Assembly (NCBI RefSeq): GCF_000299935.1 | Contig: NZ_AMRL01000005.1 | Span: 1-64,000, forward strand | DNA length: 64,000 nucleotides | From: Oceanibaculum indicum P24 | GTDB taxonomy: Bacteria > Pseudomonadota > Alphaproteobacteria > Oceanibaculales > Oceanibaculaceae | Reading direction: 5' to 3' | Part shown: positions 1-8,452 of the stretch, in pieces | How the letters are laid out: every line of letters begins with the position of its first letter | How positions within the stretch are numbered: position 1 is the stretch's first letter | Notes under the pieces: model-generated | What the model was told of the DNA's origin: nothing | The model's input: only the letters and a program-made list of their open reading frames with translations | The model's database searches: none | Translations under genes and position numbers: made by a program

Positions 1-1
1 A

Positions 2-769
2 CTCTCCACTGCCAACAACACGCTGACCAACGGCAGCGGCAACACCGGCACCACCGCCCTCATCGTCAACCAGACCATCACTGGCACCGCAGGCGCCGAC
101 AACCTCAGCGGCGGTGCGGGCAACGACACCATTACCGGCCTTGGCGACAACGATACGCTGAGCGGCGGCGACGGTAATGACAGTATTGACGGCGGCACCG
201 GGAATGATTCGATAAGCGGCGGCGATGGCAATGACACCATCATCGGTGGTGCCGGGATCGATGATATGAATGGCGACACCGGCGTCGACACCTTCGTCTA
301 TACGGGTGTGGACCAGGGCGGTGCCGTCGGCGGCGGCGGTGTGTTCGCGAACGGTGATAGCATCAGCAGCTTCACCGCGCCCGGCGCGTCCGGGGCGGTG
401 GACCGGCTCGACTTCACCGGTATCACCAACATCCAGAATGTGGTGGGTGGTCAGGCCTCGTTCGAATCGGTTGCCTCCGGCTCCGCGACCGGCACCAACA
501 CGGTCATCTATATCAATAATGCGACGGCGGCTGCTCTGACCGATACGGCGAACGTCCTTACCGCCATTGGCGATTTCAGCGGCAATGCGGCGGGTTTCTC
601 GGCGGGCGATGTGCATATCTTCATCGTCGGCAATGGCGCCGCCACCCAGTTCGGCATCTATGCCTATACGGAAGCCGACGGCAACGCGACCGTAGCGGAA
701 GGCGATCTGCGCCTGCTGGGTACGGTGAATAACGCCGTGACCGGCTTCGACGGCGACAACATCGTCTAA
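2..769 (+). CDS. RTX (hemolysin-type calcium-binding repeat) protein, C-terminal part
   Basis: This is the end of a larger gene that starts before the window; the frame is open from base 2. The visible 255 residues begin with about six glycine/aspartate-rich nonapeptides of the GGxGxD type (for example GGAGNDTI, GGDGNDSI, GGTGNDSI), encoded at about 107-270, which form calcium-binding parallel beta-rolls. A roughly 165-residue C-terminal domain follows, beginning NGDTGVDTFVY and ending in a strand-rich region (FDGDNIV). In known RTX proteins the uncleaved C-terminus carries the type I secretion signal, so this is probably an exported surface or extracellular protein. The effector domain, if any, lies upstream and cannot be seen. 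A strong terminator follows the stop codon. Confidence 0.85.
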   Translation, partial: LSTANNTLTNGSGNTGTTALIVNQTITGTAGADNLSGGAGNDTITGLGDNDTLSGGDGNDSIDGGTGNDSISGGDGNDTIIGGAGIDDMNGDTGVDTFVYTGVDQGGAVGGGGVFANGDSISSFTAPGASGAVDRLDFTGITNIQNVVGGQASFESVASGSATGTNTVIYINNATAAALTDTANVLTAIGDFSGNAAGFSAGDVHIFIVGNGAATQFGIYAYTEADGNATVAEGDLRLLGTVNNAVTGFDGDNIV

Positions 770-810
770 GCGGCTTCGGCAAGACCGGTAATACGAAGCG
801 ACGAAAGACG

Positions 811-847
811 ATCCCCGCCTCCGGCAAGGAGGCGGGGATTTTCTTTT
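811..847 (+). terminator. Rho-independent terminator after the RTX gene
   Basis: A perfect 12-bp stem (ATCCCCGCCTCC at 811-822 with its complement at 828-839) closes a 5-nt loop and is followed by a T-rich run (TTTCTTTT). It lies 42 bp after the RTX stop codon. Confidence 0.9.
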
Positions 848-941
848 ACCGAAAGCCTGCCTGTAGTTCCGCGCCCTTCCCTGAACCGGCGAAAGGGGCT
901 AAGAGCATCGGCAAGAACGACGCCAGAGGGAGCAACCAGAC

Positions 942-2015
942 ATGCGCCAGTACAAGATCGCCGCCATTCCCGCCGATGGCATCGGGCCGGAAGTCATCGA
1001 GGCCGGTGTCGCGGTGCTGCAGGCGCTGGCGCAGCGCGCGGGCAATTTCTCGCTTGTCGTCGAGAATTTCGACTGGGGCTCGGATTACTACAAGAAGCAT
1101 GGCGTGATGATGCCGGCGGACGGGCTGGCGCAGCTGAAGCCGTTCGACGCGATCTATTTCGGCGCGGTCGGCGCGCCCGACGTGCCGGATCACATTACCC
1201 TATGGGGCCTGCGCCTGCCGATCTGCCAGGGCTTCGACCAGTATGCCAATGTGCGCCCGACGCGCATCCTGCCGGGCATCGCCTCGCCGCTGCGCAATGC
1301 CGGGCCGGGGGATCTGGACTGGGTGATCGTGCGCGAGAATTCCGAGGGCGAATATTCCGGCCATGGCGGGCGGGCGCATAAGGGCCTGCCGGAGGAAGTC
1401 GGTACGGAGGTTGCCATCTTCACGCGCGTCGGCGTCACCCGCATCATGCGCTATGCCTTCCGCCTCGCCCAGGCGCGGCCGCGCAAGCTGCTGACCGTGG
1501 TGACCAAGTCGAACGCGCAGCGCCACGGCATGGTGATGTGGGACGAGATCGCCGCCGAGGTGGCGAAGGAATTCCCGGACGTGACCTGGGACAAGATGCT
1601 GGTCGATGCGATGACCGTGCGCATGACGCTGAAGCCACAGAGCCTGGACACTATCGTCGCCACCAATCTGCATGCCGACATATTGTCCGATCTGGCGGGC
1701 GCGCTGGCCGGCAGCCTGGGCGTGGCGCCGACCGCGAATATCGACCCGGAGCGGCGCTTCCCCTCCATGTTCGAGCCGATCCACGGCTCCGCCTTCGACA
1801 TCACCGGCAAGGGCATCGCCAACCCGGTGGCCACCTTCTGGACCGCAGCGCAGATGCTGGAGCATCTGGGTGAGGGTGCCGCCGCGGCGCGGTTGATGAC
1901 AGCGGTGGAGCAGGTCTGTGCGGCCGGCATCCTGACGCCGGATGTCGGCGGCAAGGCCACCACGCGGGAGGTCACCGACGCGGTGATTGGCGCGATCCGC
2001 GGGGCGAATGCGTAA
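942..2015 (+). CDS. tartrate dehydrogenase / D-malate dehydrogenase (decarboxylating) family
   Basis: A 357-residue NAD-dependent beta-decarboxylating dehydrogenase of the isocitrate/isopropylmalate dehydrogenase superfamily. It starts with the family's IPADGIGPEV motif and carries DHITLWGLRLPICQGFDQYA followed by NVRP, the signature of the tartrate/D-malate branch rather than LeuB. The RENSEGEYSGHGG loop, the lysine of VVTKSNAQRHG, the metal-binding DILSDLAGALAGSLG segment and the NAD-binding EPIHGSAFDITGKGIANP motif are all present. The length is normal for the family. Known members oxidise tartrate, D-malate or related 2-hydroxyacids in the cytoplasm; the exact substrate cannot be read from the sequence. 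AGAGGGAG lies upstream of the ATG. The gene stands alone between the RTX terminator and an intergenic palindromic element. Confidence 0.88.
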   Translation: MRQYKIAAIPADGIGPEVIEAGVAVLQALAQRAGNFSLVVENFDWGSDYYKKHGVMMPADGLAQLKPFDAIYFGAVGAPDVPDHITLWGLRLPICQGFDQYANVRPTRILPGIASPLRNAGPGDLDWVIVRENSEGEYSGHGGRAHKGLPEEVGTEVAIFTRVGVTRIMRYAFRLAQARPRKLLTVVTKSNAQRHGMVMWDEIAAEVAKEFPDVTWDKMLVDAMTVRMTLKPQSLDTIVATNLHADILSDLAGALAGSLGVAPTANIDPERRFPSMFEPIHGSAFDITGKGIANPVATFWTAAQMLEHLGEGAAAARLMTAVEQVCAAGILTPDVGGKATTREVTDAVIGAIRGANA

Positions 2016-2036
2016 GGGGGGAGAACCCGCCCTATG

Positions 2037-2158
2037 CTTCGAGACGACTGCGCCAGAAACTGGCGCAGTCTCCTCAGCATGAGGTCACCTGGGGGCACTG
2101 TTAGTATTCCAACAATGCCCTCGTCCTGAGGAGCCGGCGTTATGCCGGCGTCTCGAAG
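2037..2158. repeat. intergenic palindromic repeat element, type A
   Basis: The outer ends CTTCGAGACG (2037-2046) and CGTCTCGAAG (2149-2158) are perfect inverted repeats. Inside lie a near-complementary pair (CTCCTCAGCATGAGG and CCTCGTCCTGAGGAG) and two smaller hairpins (CTGCGCCAG/CTGGCGCAG and GCCGGCGT/ATGCCGGC). The whole 122 bp could fold into one long imperfect hairpin. Similar palindromic intergenic elements are widespread in alphaproteobacterial genomes. There is no open reading frame. Confidence 0.7.
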
Positions 2159-2329
2159 GACATGAGGGGAAGGCCATCCGCCCCGCATCCATGGCCGGCC
2201 CCGTGACTCTTCGTCGCTTCAGGGCTGCCTTGGAATGCCAATGACTTGCACTTTCGTCGCGGCGGGTGCTATTCGGCAGGGGTAGGGCAGGCAGCGGCCT
2301 GCCGTCCCGTCTTTCCAGGACAACCGCAA

Positions 2330-4039
2330 GTGACAGAAGGCATCGCGCCGGACCGGATCGTCCCCACCACCACCCTTGCGCCGCAGGGCCGCACCGGCCG
2401 GTTGCGCGGCAGCCTGTCGGTATGGCCGGTGATCTCGGTCGTGATCGCGCTGCTGGTGGCGGTGCCGGTCCTCGTGGTCGGCGGGCATGTGTTCCAGCCG
2501 GCCGGCGATGTCTGGCGGCATCTCGCCGATACCGTGCTGTGGGATTATGTGCGCAACACGCTGGTGCTGCTGCTGGGCGTCGGCGCCGGCGTCGCGGTGA
2601 TCGGCGTCGGTACGGCCTGGCTGGTCACCATGTGCCGCTTCCCCGGCGGGCGGCTGTTCGAGTGGCTGTTGCTGCTGCCGCTGGCCTTTCCCGCCTATGT
2701 GCTGGCCTATGTCTATACCTACCTGCTGCAATCCGGCGGGCCGGCGCAGGTGGCGCTGCGCGAGATGACCGGCTGGCGCTATGGCGATTACTGGTTTCCG
2801 GAGGTCTATTCCATCGAGGGCGCCATCGCGATGTTCGCGCTGGTGCTCTACCCCTATGTCTACCTGCTGGCGCGGGCCGCCTTCCTGTCGCAGTCGATCT
2901 GCGTGCTGGAGGTCAGCCGTACGCTGGGCTGCGGGCCGTGGCGCAGCTTCTTCCGCGTGGCGATCCCGCTGGCCCGACCCGCGATCATCGGCGGCGTCAC
3001 GCTGGCGCTGATGGAGACCATGGCCGATTTCGCCACGGTGCAGTATTTCGCGGTGAACACCTTCACCACCGGCATTTACCGCACCTGGTTCGGGCTGGGC
3101 GACCGGGTGGCGGCGGCGCAGCTGTCGGCGGTGCTGCTGGCGCTGGTGCTGGGGCTGCTGCTGCTGGAGCGGCTGTCGCGTGGCGAGGCGCGCTATCACC
3201 ACACCTCGGGCCGTTACACCCATATCTCGCCGGTATCCTTGCGCGGCTGGAAAGCGGCGCTGGCGATGCTGGCCTGTGCCCTGCCGATCCTGCTGGGCGC
3301 CGTGCTGCCGGCCGCCGTGCTGCTGGAGATGCATCTGTCGGTCGGCGACCCCTATTTCGGCAGCCGCTTCATCGGCTATGCCGTGAACAGCTTCGTCGTT
3401 GCCGGGCTGGCGGCGGTGCTGGCGGTCATGCTGTCGCTGCTGATCGCCTATGGCCAGCGCCTGAAGCCGTCGCCGCTGGTGCGCGGTGCGGCGCGGGTGG
3501 CGGCACTGGGCTATGCCGTGCCGGGGTCGGTCATCGCGGTCGGCATCCTGATTCCGCTGGCGACCTTCGACAATGCGCTCGATGGCTGGATGCGCTCCTC
3601 CTTCGGCTTCTCGACGGGCCTGCTGCTGAGCGGCACCATCGCGGCCCTGCTCTATGCCTATGTGGTGCGCTTCCTGGCGGTGTCGCTGAATGCGGTGGAT
3701 GCTGGCCTCGCCAAGGTGACGCCCAGCATGGACCAGGCCGCGCGCACTCTGGGCAAGGGGCCGGGGCGCACGATCTGGCAGGTGCATGTGCCGATGATCA
3801 GCGGCAGCGTGCTGACCGCCGGTCTGATCGTCTTCGTCGATGTGATGAAGGAACTGCCGGCAACCCTGATCATCCGGCCGTTCAATTTCGATACGCTGGC
3901 GATCCGGGTCTATAATCTGGCCTCGGACGAGCGGCTGGAGCAGGCCTCCACCGGGTCGCTCGCCATCGTGCTGGTCGGCATGGTGCCGGTCATCCTGCTC
4001 AGCCTGATGATCGCCCGCTCCCGGCCCGGACAGCGGTAG
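2330..4039 (+). CDS. ABC transporter permease, ferric-iron type (FbpB/SfuB-like)
   Basis: A hydrophobic protein of about 569 residues with two tandem permease halves, as in FbpB/SfuB/HitB. The first half has the cytoplasmic loop LEVSRTLGCGPWRSFFRVAIPLARPAI, and the second has DQAARTLGKGPGRTIWQVHVPMI. Both match the EAA loop that contacts the ATPase. It would move iron (or a similar small substrate) across the inner membrane. I chose the GTG at 2330, nine bases after an AGGA; the frame stays open upstream to a TTG at 2246, but that extension is Cys/Gly-rich and unlike a permease N-terminus. The binding-protein gene lies convergently downstream. No ATPase gene is adjacent, which is unusual because these systems are normally one operon. 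Confidence 0.85.
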   Translation: MTEGIAPDRIVPTTTLAPQGRTGRLRGSLSVWPVISVVIALLVAVPVLVVGGHVFQPAGDVWRHLADTVLWDYVRNTLVLLLGVGAGVAVIGVGTAWLVTMCRFPGGRLFEWLLLLPLAFPAYVLAYVYTYLLQSGGPAQVALREMTGWRYGDYWFPEVYSIEGAIAMFALVLYPYVYLLARAAFLSQSICVLEVSRTLGCGPWRSFFRVAIPLARPAIIGGVTLALMETMADFATVQYFAVNTFTTGIYRTWFGLGDRVAAAQLSAVLLALVLGLLLLERLSRGEARYHHTSGRYTHISPVSLRGWKAALAMLACALPILLGAVLPAAVLLEMHLSVGDPYFGSRFIGYAVNSFVVAGLAAVLAVMLSLLIAYGQRLKPSPLVRGAARVAALGYAVPGSVIAVGILIPLATFDNALDGWMRSSFGFSTGLLLSGTIAALLYAYVVRFLAVSLNAVDAGLAKVTPSMDQAARTLGKGPGRTIWQVHVPMISGSVLTAGLIVFVDVMKELPATLIIRPFNFDTLAIRVYNLASDERLEQASTGSLAIVLVGMVPVILLSLMIARSRPGQR

Positions 4040-4052
4040 GAAGATAAAAGAA

Positions 4053-4081
4053 AAGGGCGCGTCCCTGCGGACACGCCCTTT
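4053..4081 (-). terminator. terminator between the permease and binding-protein genes
   Basis: A 12-bp stem with one mismatch (AAGGGCGCGTCC at 4053-4064 with GGACACGCCCTT at 4069-4080) sits between two convergent genes. Reading the minus strand, the stem is followed by TTTTCTTTTATCTT, so it best serves the minus-strand binding-protein gene; the plus-strand T run is short. Confidence 0.75.
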
Positions 4082-4103
4082 CCGGTACCGCAAGGATGGT
4101 AGC

Positions 4104-5141
4104 TTACTTCCAGCCGGCCTGATCGGTGATCTGCAGCGCCTTGGTGTTGTTCATCGCGAAGACATCGGCGTTCAGCTTGTCCTGCTTGAACTCGCCCCAG
4201 CTCTTCAGCGTGTCGTTCCAGGCAACGCCCGGGACCGCCGGATACTCGTAATTGCCCTCGGCGAAGTACTGCTGGGCTTCCGCAGTGGTCAGGTACTCCA
4301 GGAACTTGATGGCGTTTTCTTTGTTCGGCGCGGTCTTCACGACGCCGGCGCCGCTGATGTTCACATGGGTGCCGCGACCGTCCTGGTTCGGGAAGATCAC
4401 GCCAACCTTGGAAGCAGCTTCCTGATCCTCAGGCTTGCCGTTGATCATCTGGCCCAGATAGTAGGTGTTCGAGACCGCGATGTCGGCTTCACCTGCCGCC
4501 ACGGCGCGGATCTGGTCGCGGTCGCCGCCCTTCGGCGCGCGCGCCAGGTTGGCGACGACACCCTTCGACCATTCCAGCGTCTTTTCCGGGCCGTGCGCGG
4601 CCAGCATCGAGCCGACCAGCGACTGGTTATAGATGTTGGTAGAGGAGCGGATCGCCAGCTTGCCCTTCCATTTCGGGTCAGCCAGATCCTCATAGGTGCT
4701 GATATCCGTCGGCTTCACCCGGTCCTTGGCGTAGATGATGACGCGGGCGCGCGTGGACAGGCCGAACCAGTGGCCCTGCGGGTCGCGCAGATTGGCGGGG
4801 ATCGCCTTCTCCAGCACCTCGGACTTGATCGGCTGCAGCACGCCGGCTTCCTCGGCGCGGACCAGGCGGCCGGCATCGACGGTGATCAGCAGGTCGGCCG
4901 GGCTGTTCTGGCCCTCGGCCTTGATGCGCTCGATCAGCTGGTCGGCCTTCGCCTCGATCAGATTGACCTTGATGCCGGTCTGCTTGGTGAAGTTCTGGTA
5001 CAGCGCATCGTCGGTATCGTAATGCCGCGCGGAATAGACATTCACCTCGGCGGCCTGCGCCATGGACGGAACGAACCCGGTTCCCAGCGCAACGATGCCG
5101 ACGCCGGCGCCCAGCGCCAGCTTGTGGAAGAGAGTACGCAT
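4104..5141 (-). CDS. Fe(III) ABC transporter substrate-binding protein (FbpA/FutA-like)
   Basis: A 345-residue periplasmic protein. It has a clear Sec signal peptide (MRTLFHKLALGAGVGIVALG, cleaved after ...SMAQAA), followed by EVNVYSARHYDTDDALYQNFTKQTGIKV, the typical start of the iron-binding periplasmic class. NTYYLGQM near residue 225 carries the paired tyrosines that coordinate Fe(III) in FbpA and FutA relatives. It should deliver ferric iron to the permease encoded convergently at 2330-4039. The start is supported by AGGAGG 9 bases upstream of the ATG. It is transcribed separately from the permease, so the two could be expressed at different levels. Confidence 0.92.
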   Translation of the reverse strand: MRTLFHKLALGAGVGIVALGTGFVPSMAQAAEVNVYSARHYDTDDALYQNFTKQTGIKVNLIEAKADQLIERIKAEGQNSPADLLITVDAGRLVRAEEAGVLQPIKSEVLEKAIPANLRDPQGHWFGLSTRARVIIYAKDRVKPTDISTYEDLADPKWKGKLAIRSSTNIYNQSLVGSMLAAHGPEKTLEWSKGVVANLARAPKGGDRDQIRAVAAGEADIAVSNTYYLGQMINGKPEDQEAASKVGVIFPNQDGRGTHVNISGAGVVKTAPNKENAIKFLEYLTTAEAQQYFAEGNYEYPAVPGVAWNDTLKSWGEFKQDKLNADVFAMNNTKALQITDQAGWK

Positions 5142-5199
5142 GTGGCAGACCTCCTAACGTCTCGTCTGTCACCCGCAGTTTGCGAGTGACTTTCACTAC

Positions 5200-5229
5200 C
5201 CTATAAAGGCGCAGCAAATACCAGTGCAA
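5200..5229 (-). promoter_or_regulatory. possible promoter of the iron-binding protein gene
   Basis: On the minus strand a TTGCAC (5224-5229) and a TATAGG (5200-5205) are separated by 18 bp, about 60 bp upstream of the start codon. The match to the sigma-70 consensus is partial. A short palindrome GTGACTTTCAC (5186-5196) lies just downstream; no convincing Fur box was found here. Confidence 0.35.
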
Positions 5230-5341
5230 GCGCTATTCACTTGCGTTCTCGATTTCTGTCATTGCCCTCATTCCGGCGCATTCCCATCTCAGAAAATGAC
5301 GGCACGGATTTTCCGTTCGACAGCAGGGGGATGGAGGCAGC

Positions 5342-6070
5342 ATGCAGCGCCGGTTCCGGTTCTCTAATACCGTTCACATTTTCGTGATCACCCTGCTGGT
5401 CGGGCTGGCGGGCTGTGCCTCGACCGGCCCGACGGACAATCCGCTGCGCCGCAGCCTCACCTGGTTCAGCTATCTGGGCGGTGACGATCTGCGCACCACA
5501 TGCCAGCCCGGATCGCCGGAGCGCTACCGCTTCGTCTATAACGCCCGCGCGGAAGAGCAGATCCGGACCTATGACATCATCGTCGGTCCGTCCGGTACGG
5601 GGCGGCTCGAATCCCATGTCCTCACCAATGCCGATCTCGACAGACTGTCGGTGGTCGATCCGCTGCGTCCCTGGCGCGGCGAGGAGTCGGAGGTGACGGT
5701 CGGCGCGGCGGAAATCAACGCCCTGCGGTCGGCGCTGGCGGCCAGCGGCTTCGACCAGCCGGCGCCGCGCGGGACCTTCCTGCGCTCCGACGATTTCTAC
5801 TGGATTGTCAGCGCCTGCCGGGATGGTGCCTTCCGCTTCAACGCCTATCGCCGCGACATGCCGTCCTTTGAGGCCATCCGCTTCGATGCACCGCTCTTCG
5901 CGATGGACCCGCTGACCCGGCAAGTGGCGGTGAATCCGCCGCGCGAACTGAACCTCGCGCCCTTCCTCAGCGCCCAGCAGAAGTCGCGCCTGGCGCCGGG
6001 CGTGCACGGCTCGCCGCCCTGGCAGGTGCAGGTTGGCGAGAACGGGCTGAAGACCGGCTTGTTCGATTAG
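5342..6070 (+). CDS. putative lipoprotein of unknown function
   Basis: A 242-residue protein with a lipoprotein signal peptide: a basic start (MQRRFRFS), a hydrophobic core and the lipobox LAGC, so Cys24 would be lipidated and the protein anchored to a membrane. The remainder is soluble, has no transmembrane segment, and shows no catalytic motif that I recognise. Two further cysteines (in LRTTCQPG and IVSACRDG) could form a disulfide in the periplasm. It lies between the iron-binding protein gene (divergent) and the azlCD pair, with no obvious operon partner. GGAGGCAGC precedes the ATG. Confidence 0.75.
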   Translation: MQRRFRFSNTVHIFVITLLVGLAGCASTGPTDNPLRRSLTWFSYLGGDDLRTTCQPGSPERYRFVYNARAEEQIRTYDIIVGPSGTGRLESHVLTNADLDRLSVVDPLRPWRGEESEVTVGAAEINALRSALAASGFDQPAPRGTFLRSDDFYWIVSACRDGAFRFNAYRRDMPSFEAIRFDAPLFAMDPLTRQVAVNPPRELNLAPFLSAQQKSRLAPGVHGSPPWQVQVGENGLKTGLFD

Positions 6071-6155
6071 GCCTGTTTGCCTGGAAGGCCGCGCATCCGG
6101 GGCATGCAGCGGGAGGGGTTCGACAGGATAGGGCTTTTGCGCTATCGCATCCCTC

Positions 6156-6938
6156 GTGCCTGATTCATCTTCCGATAGTTCCGCTGCGGCGGAAACCCAG
6201 TACCGGCCCTTTGGCTCCGGTGCGCGTGCCTTCCGGGGCGGCGCCATCGATGCGCTGGGACTGCCGGCGCTGGTGCTGGGGGCCTCCTATCTGGGTTTCG
6301 GCTCACTGGTGCGCGAAAGCGGCTACAGCCTGACCCTTGGATTGTTCTCCACCATGACCGGCTGGGCGCTGCCCGGCCAGGTGGTGCTGATCGAGCTGAT
6401 GGCGCTGGGCAGCTCGCTGTTCGCCATCTGCCTTGCCGTGGCGATGACCAACATGCGCCTGCTGCCGATGGCGGTGACGCTAACGCCAGTGCTGCGCGTG
6501 CCGGGGCGGGCCAGCTGGCGCTATTACCTGGCGGCGCATTTCTGCGCGGTGACGGCCTGGGTGTTCACCATGCGGCGCGCGCCCTCCCTGCCGCCGGAGG
6601 AGCGGCTGCCCTATTTCCTGGGCTTCGGGGCCATGGTGTGGGCGGCCTCCATGATCGGCACGGCGACGGGCTATCTGCTTTCCGCCACGGTGCCGATGCA
6701 GGTGTCGCTGGGGCTGGTGTTCCTGAACCCGATCTATTTCATGCTGATGTTCATGGGCGATCTGGGCCAGCGTTCGCGCGTGCTGTCGCTGCTGATCGGC
6801 GTCGCCGCCGGGCCGCTACTGTTCCAGATCGACGCCGACTGGGGGCTGATGATCGCTGGTCTCGGCGCCGGCACGCTGGGCTTCTATATCGACCGCTGGC
6901 TGCCGCGAAAGGGCAGCGGGAAGGGCGGCCATGGCTGA
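6156..6938 (+). CDS. azlC: AzlC family branched-chain amino acid permease
   Basis: A 260-residue inner-membrane protein with several hydrophobic helices. It starts after a cytoplasmic N-terminus with FRGGAIDALGLPALVLGASYLGFG and contains the family's conserved NMRLLPMAVTLTP segment after the second helix (AzlC and YgaZ have a similar motif). AzlC and AzlD together export branched-chain amino acids or analogues such as 4-azaleucine. The start is a GTG at 6156. The 3' end overlaps azlD by 8 bases, which suggests translational coupling. Confidence 0.88.
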   Translation: MPDSSSDSSAAAETQYRPFGSGARAFRGGAIDALGLPALVLGASYLGFGSLVRESGYSLTLGLFSTMTGWALPGQVVLIELMALGSSLFAICLAVAMTNMRLLPMAVTLTPVLRVPGRASWRYYLAAHFCAVTAWVFTMRRAPSLPPEERLPYFLGFGAMVWAASMIGTATGYLLSATVPMQVSLGLVFLNPIYFMLMFMGDLGQRSRVLSLLIGVAAGPLLFQIDADWGLMIAGLGAGTLGFYIDRWLPRKGSGKGGHG

Positions 6939-7278
6939 GGCGTTCGGCTCCTACTGGCCCTATTTCGTGGTCCTGGCGGGCGGTCTCGTCACCTATTGCA
7001 TCCGCGTGTTCGGCGTGGCGCTGGCCGGCCGCATTTCTGTGGACAGCCAGGTGTTCCAGTGGGTCGGCTGCATCGCCTACGGGCTGCTGGCGGCGCTGAT
7101 CGCACGGATGATCCTGATGCCGGTCGGCGTTCTGCAGGAAGCGCCGCTGGTCTTCCGCATCGCCGGCACGGCGGCGGCGCTGGCGGCCTTCTTCCTGGTG
7201 CGGCGCAACGTGTTCGCCGGCTGCATCGCCGGTGTGGGAACGCTGATCGCGCTCACCGCAATCTTCGGCCTGGAGTAG
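6931..7278 (+). CDS. azlD: AzlD family protein, small subunit of the branched-chain amino acid exporter
   Basis: A 115-residue protein with four predicted hydrophobic helices and the AzlD-like N-terminal segment VTYCIRVFGVALAGR. It is the small partner of AzlC and overlaps it by 8 bases. The gene that follows starts only 3 bases after its stop, so the three membrane-protein genes (azlC, azlD, MFS) probably form one transcript. Confidence 0.85.
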   Translation: MAEAFGSYWPYFVVLAGGLVTYCIRVFGVALAGRISVDSQVFQWVGCIAYGLLAALIARMILMPVGVLQEAPLVFRIAGTAAALAAFFLVRRNVFAGCIAGVGTLIALTAIFGLE

Positions 7279-7281
7279 CCC

Positions 7282-8445
7282 ATGCCCTCGGCGCTCGCGC
7301 TGCGCATGGCGGCTTTCTACGGCGCCTATTTCACGGTGGCCGGCATCTACCTGCCGTTCTGGCCGGTCTGGCTTGCCCACCGCGAGATGAACCCGACGGA
7401 GATCGGCGTGCTGCTGGCCGTCGGCTCCATCGTGAAGATCGTCGCCAACCTGTTCTTTGCCCGCATCGCCGACCGCACCGGGCGGACGAAGCTGGTGGTA
7501 ATCGGCCTCGGCGTTGCCAGCACGCTGACGCTTGCCGCCTTCGGTGTGGTCAGCGGCTTCGCGGCCTTCCTCCTGCTATCGCTGCTGGTCGGTGCGGTAT
7601 TCTCGCCGATGATGCCGCTGGGCGAGAGCATCACCCTGCGGCAGGCCCGCGCTGGGCGCATCGATTACGGGCGGGTGCGGCTGTGGGGCTCGATCACCTT
7701 CATGGTCATCACGGTGATCGCCGGCTGGCTGATTGGCCTCTATGGGGCAGGCGTCATCCATGTGCTTGTGGTGGCTGCCGCGATTGCCACCTTCCTCACC
7801 ACGCTGAGCCTGCCGGCTGATGCCGGCCGCATGGCGGCACCGCGCAAGGGGGCGGCGCTGGCACTGGCGCGGCATCCGTCATTCCTCCTGTTCCTGCTGG
7901 CGGCCTCGGCGGCGCAGGCGAGCCATGCCGTCTATTACGGCTTCTCCGCCCTGCACTGGCGGGCCAGCGGCCTGTCGGAGACGGTGATCGGGCTGCTCTG
8001 GGCCGAGGGGGTGATTGCCGAGATCCTGCTGTTCGCGGTCGGTGCGCGGGTGACCGCCCGCATCGGCCCGGCGGCACTGCTGGCACTGGCCGGCGCGGCG
8101 GGCCTGCTGCGCTGGGGCGTGTCGGCGGAGACGACGGCGCTGTGGGTGCTGGCCATCGTGCAGCTGCTGCACGCCGTTACCTTCGGTGCGGCGCATCTGG
8201 CGGCGATGGCCTTCCTGACCCGTGCCGTGCCGGACAATCTGTCGGCGACGGCGCAGAGCCTCTATGCCGGTATGGTGTCGGGCGTGGCCTTCGGCATGGC
8301 GATGCCGCTGTCCGGCTGGCTGTATGGCCAGACCGGCGGCGGCGCCTTCTACCTGCCGGTCGCGCTGTCGCTGCTGGCGATGCTGGCAGCACTCGCCCTG
8401 CGTCGCCGCTGGGATGGCGGCGTGCTGCTGAAGGAAGCCGACTAG
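7282..8445 (+). CDS. MFS transporter (MFS_1-like / HcaT-type)
   Basis: A 387-residue protein with about twelve hydrophobic helices. It starts with FYGAYFTVAGIYLPFWPVWL and has the loop 2-3 signature FFARIADRTGRTKLVV and the RIDYGRVRLWGSITFM segment typical of the phenylpropionate/nucleoside-like MFS_1-like family. The substrate is unknown. It follows azlD by 3 bases and runs convergently into polA with only 7 bases between stop codons; no terminator is apparent in that gap. Confidence 0.85.
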   Translation: MPSALALRMAAFYGAYFTVAGIYLPFWPVWLAHREMNPTEIGVLLAVGSIVKIVANLFFARIADRTGRTKLVVIGLGVASTLTLAAFGVVSGFAAFLLLSLLVGAVFSPMMPLGESITLRQARAGRIDYGRVRLWGSITFMVITVIAGWLIGLYGAGVIHVLVVAAAIATFLTTLSLPADAGRMAAPRKGAALALARHPSFLLFLLAASAAQASHAVYYGFSALHWRASGLSETVIGLLWAEGVIAEILLFAVGARVTARIGPAALLALAGAAGLLRWGVSAETTALWVLAIVQLLHAVTFGAAHLAAMAFLTRAVPDNLSATAQSLYAGMVSGVAFGMAMPLSGWLYGQTGGGAFYLPVALSLLAMLAALALRRRWDGGVLLKEAD

Positions 8446-8452
8446 CCTGGCA

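Noticed and set aside
2246-2329. Upstream start of the iron permease at TTG 2246
   Set aside because: It would give a Cys/Gly-rich N-terminus that is not permease-like; a GTG with an AGGA nine bases upstream lies at 2330.
5182-5260. A Fur box upstream of the iron-binding protein gene
   Set aside because: The best alignment matched the consensus at fewer than half of 19 positions; only the short palindrome GTGACTTTCAC stands out.
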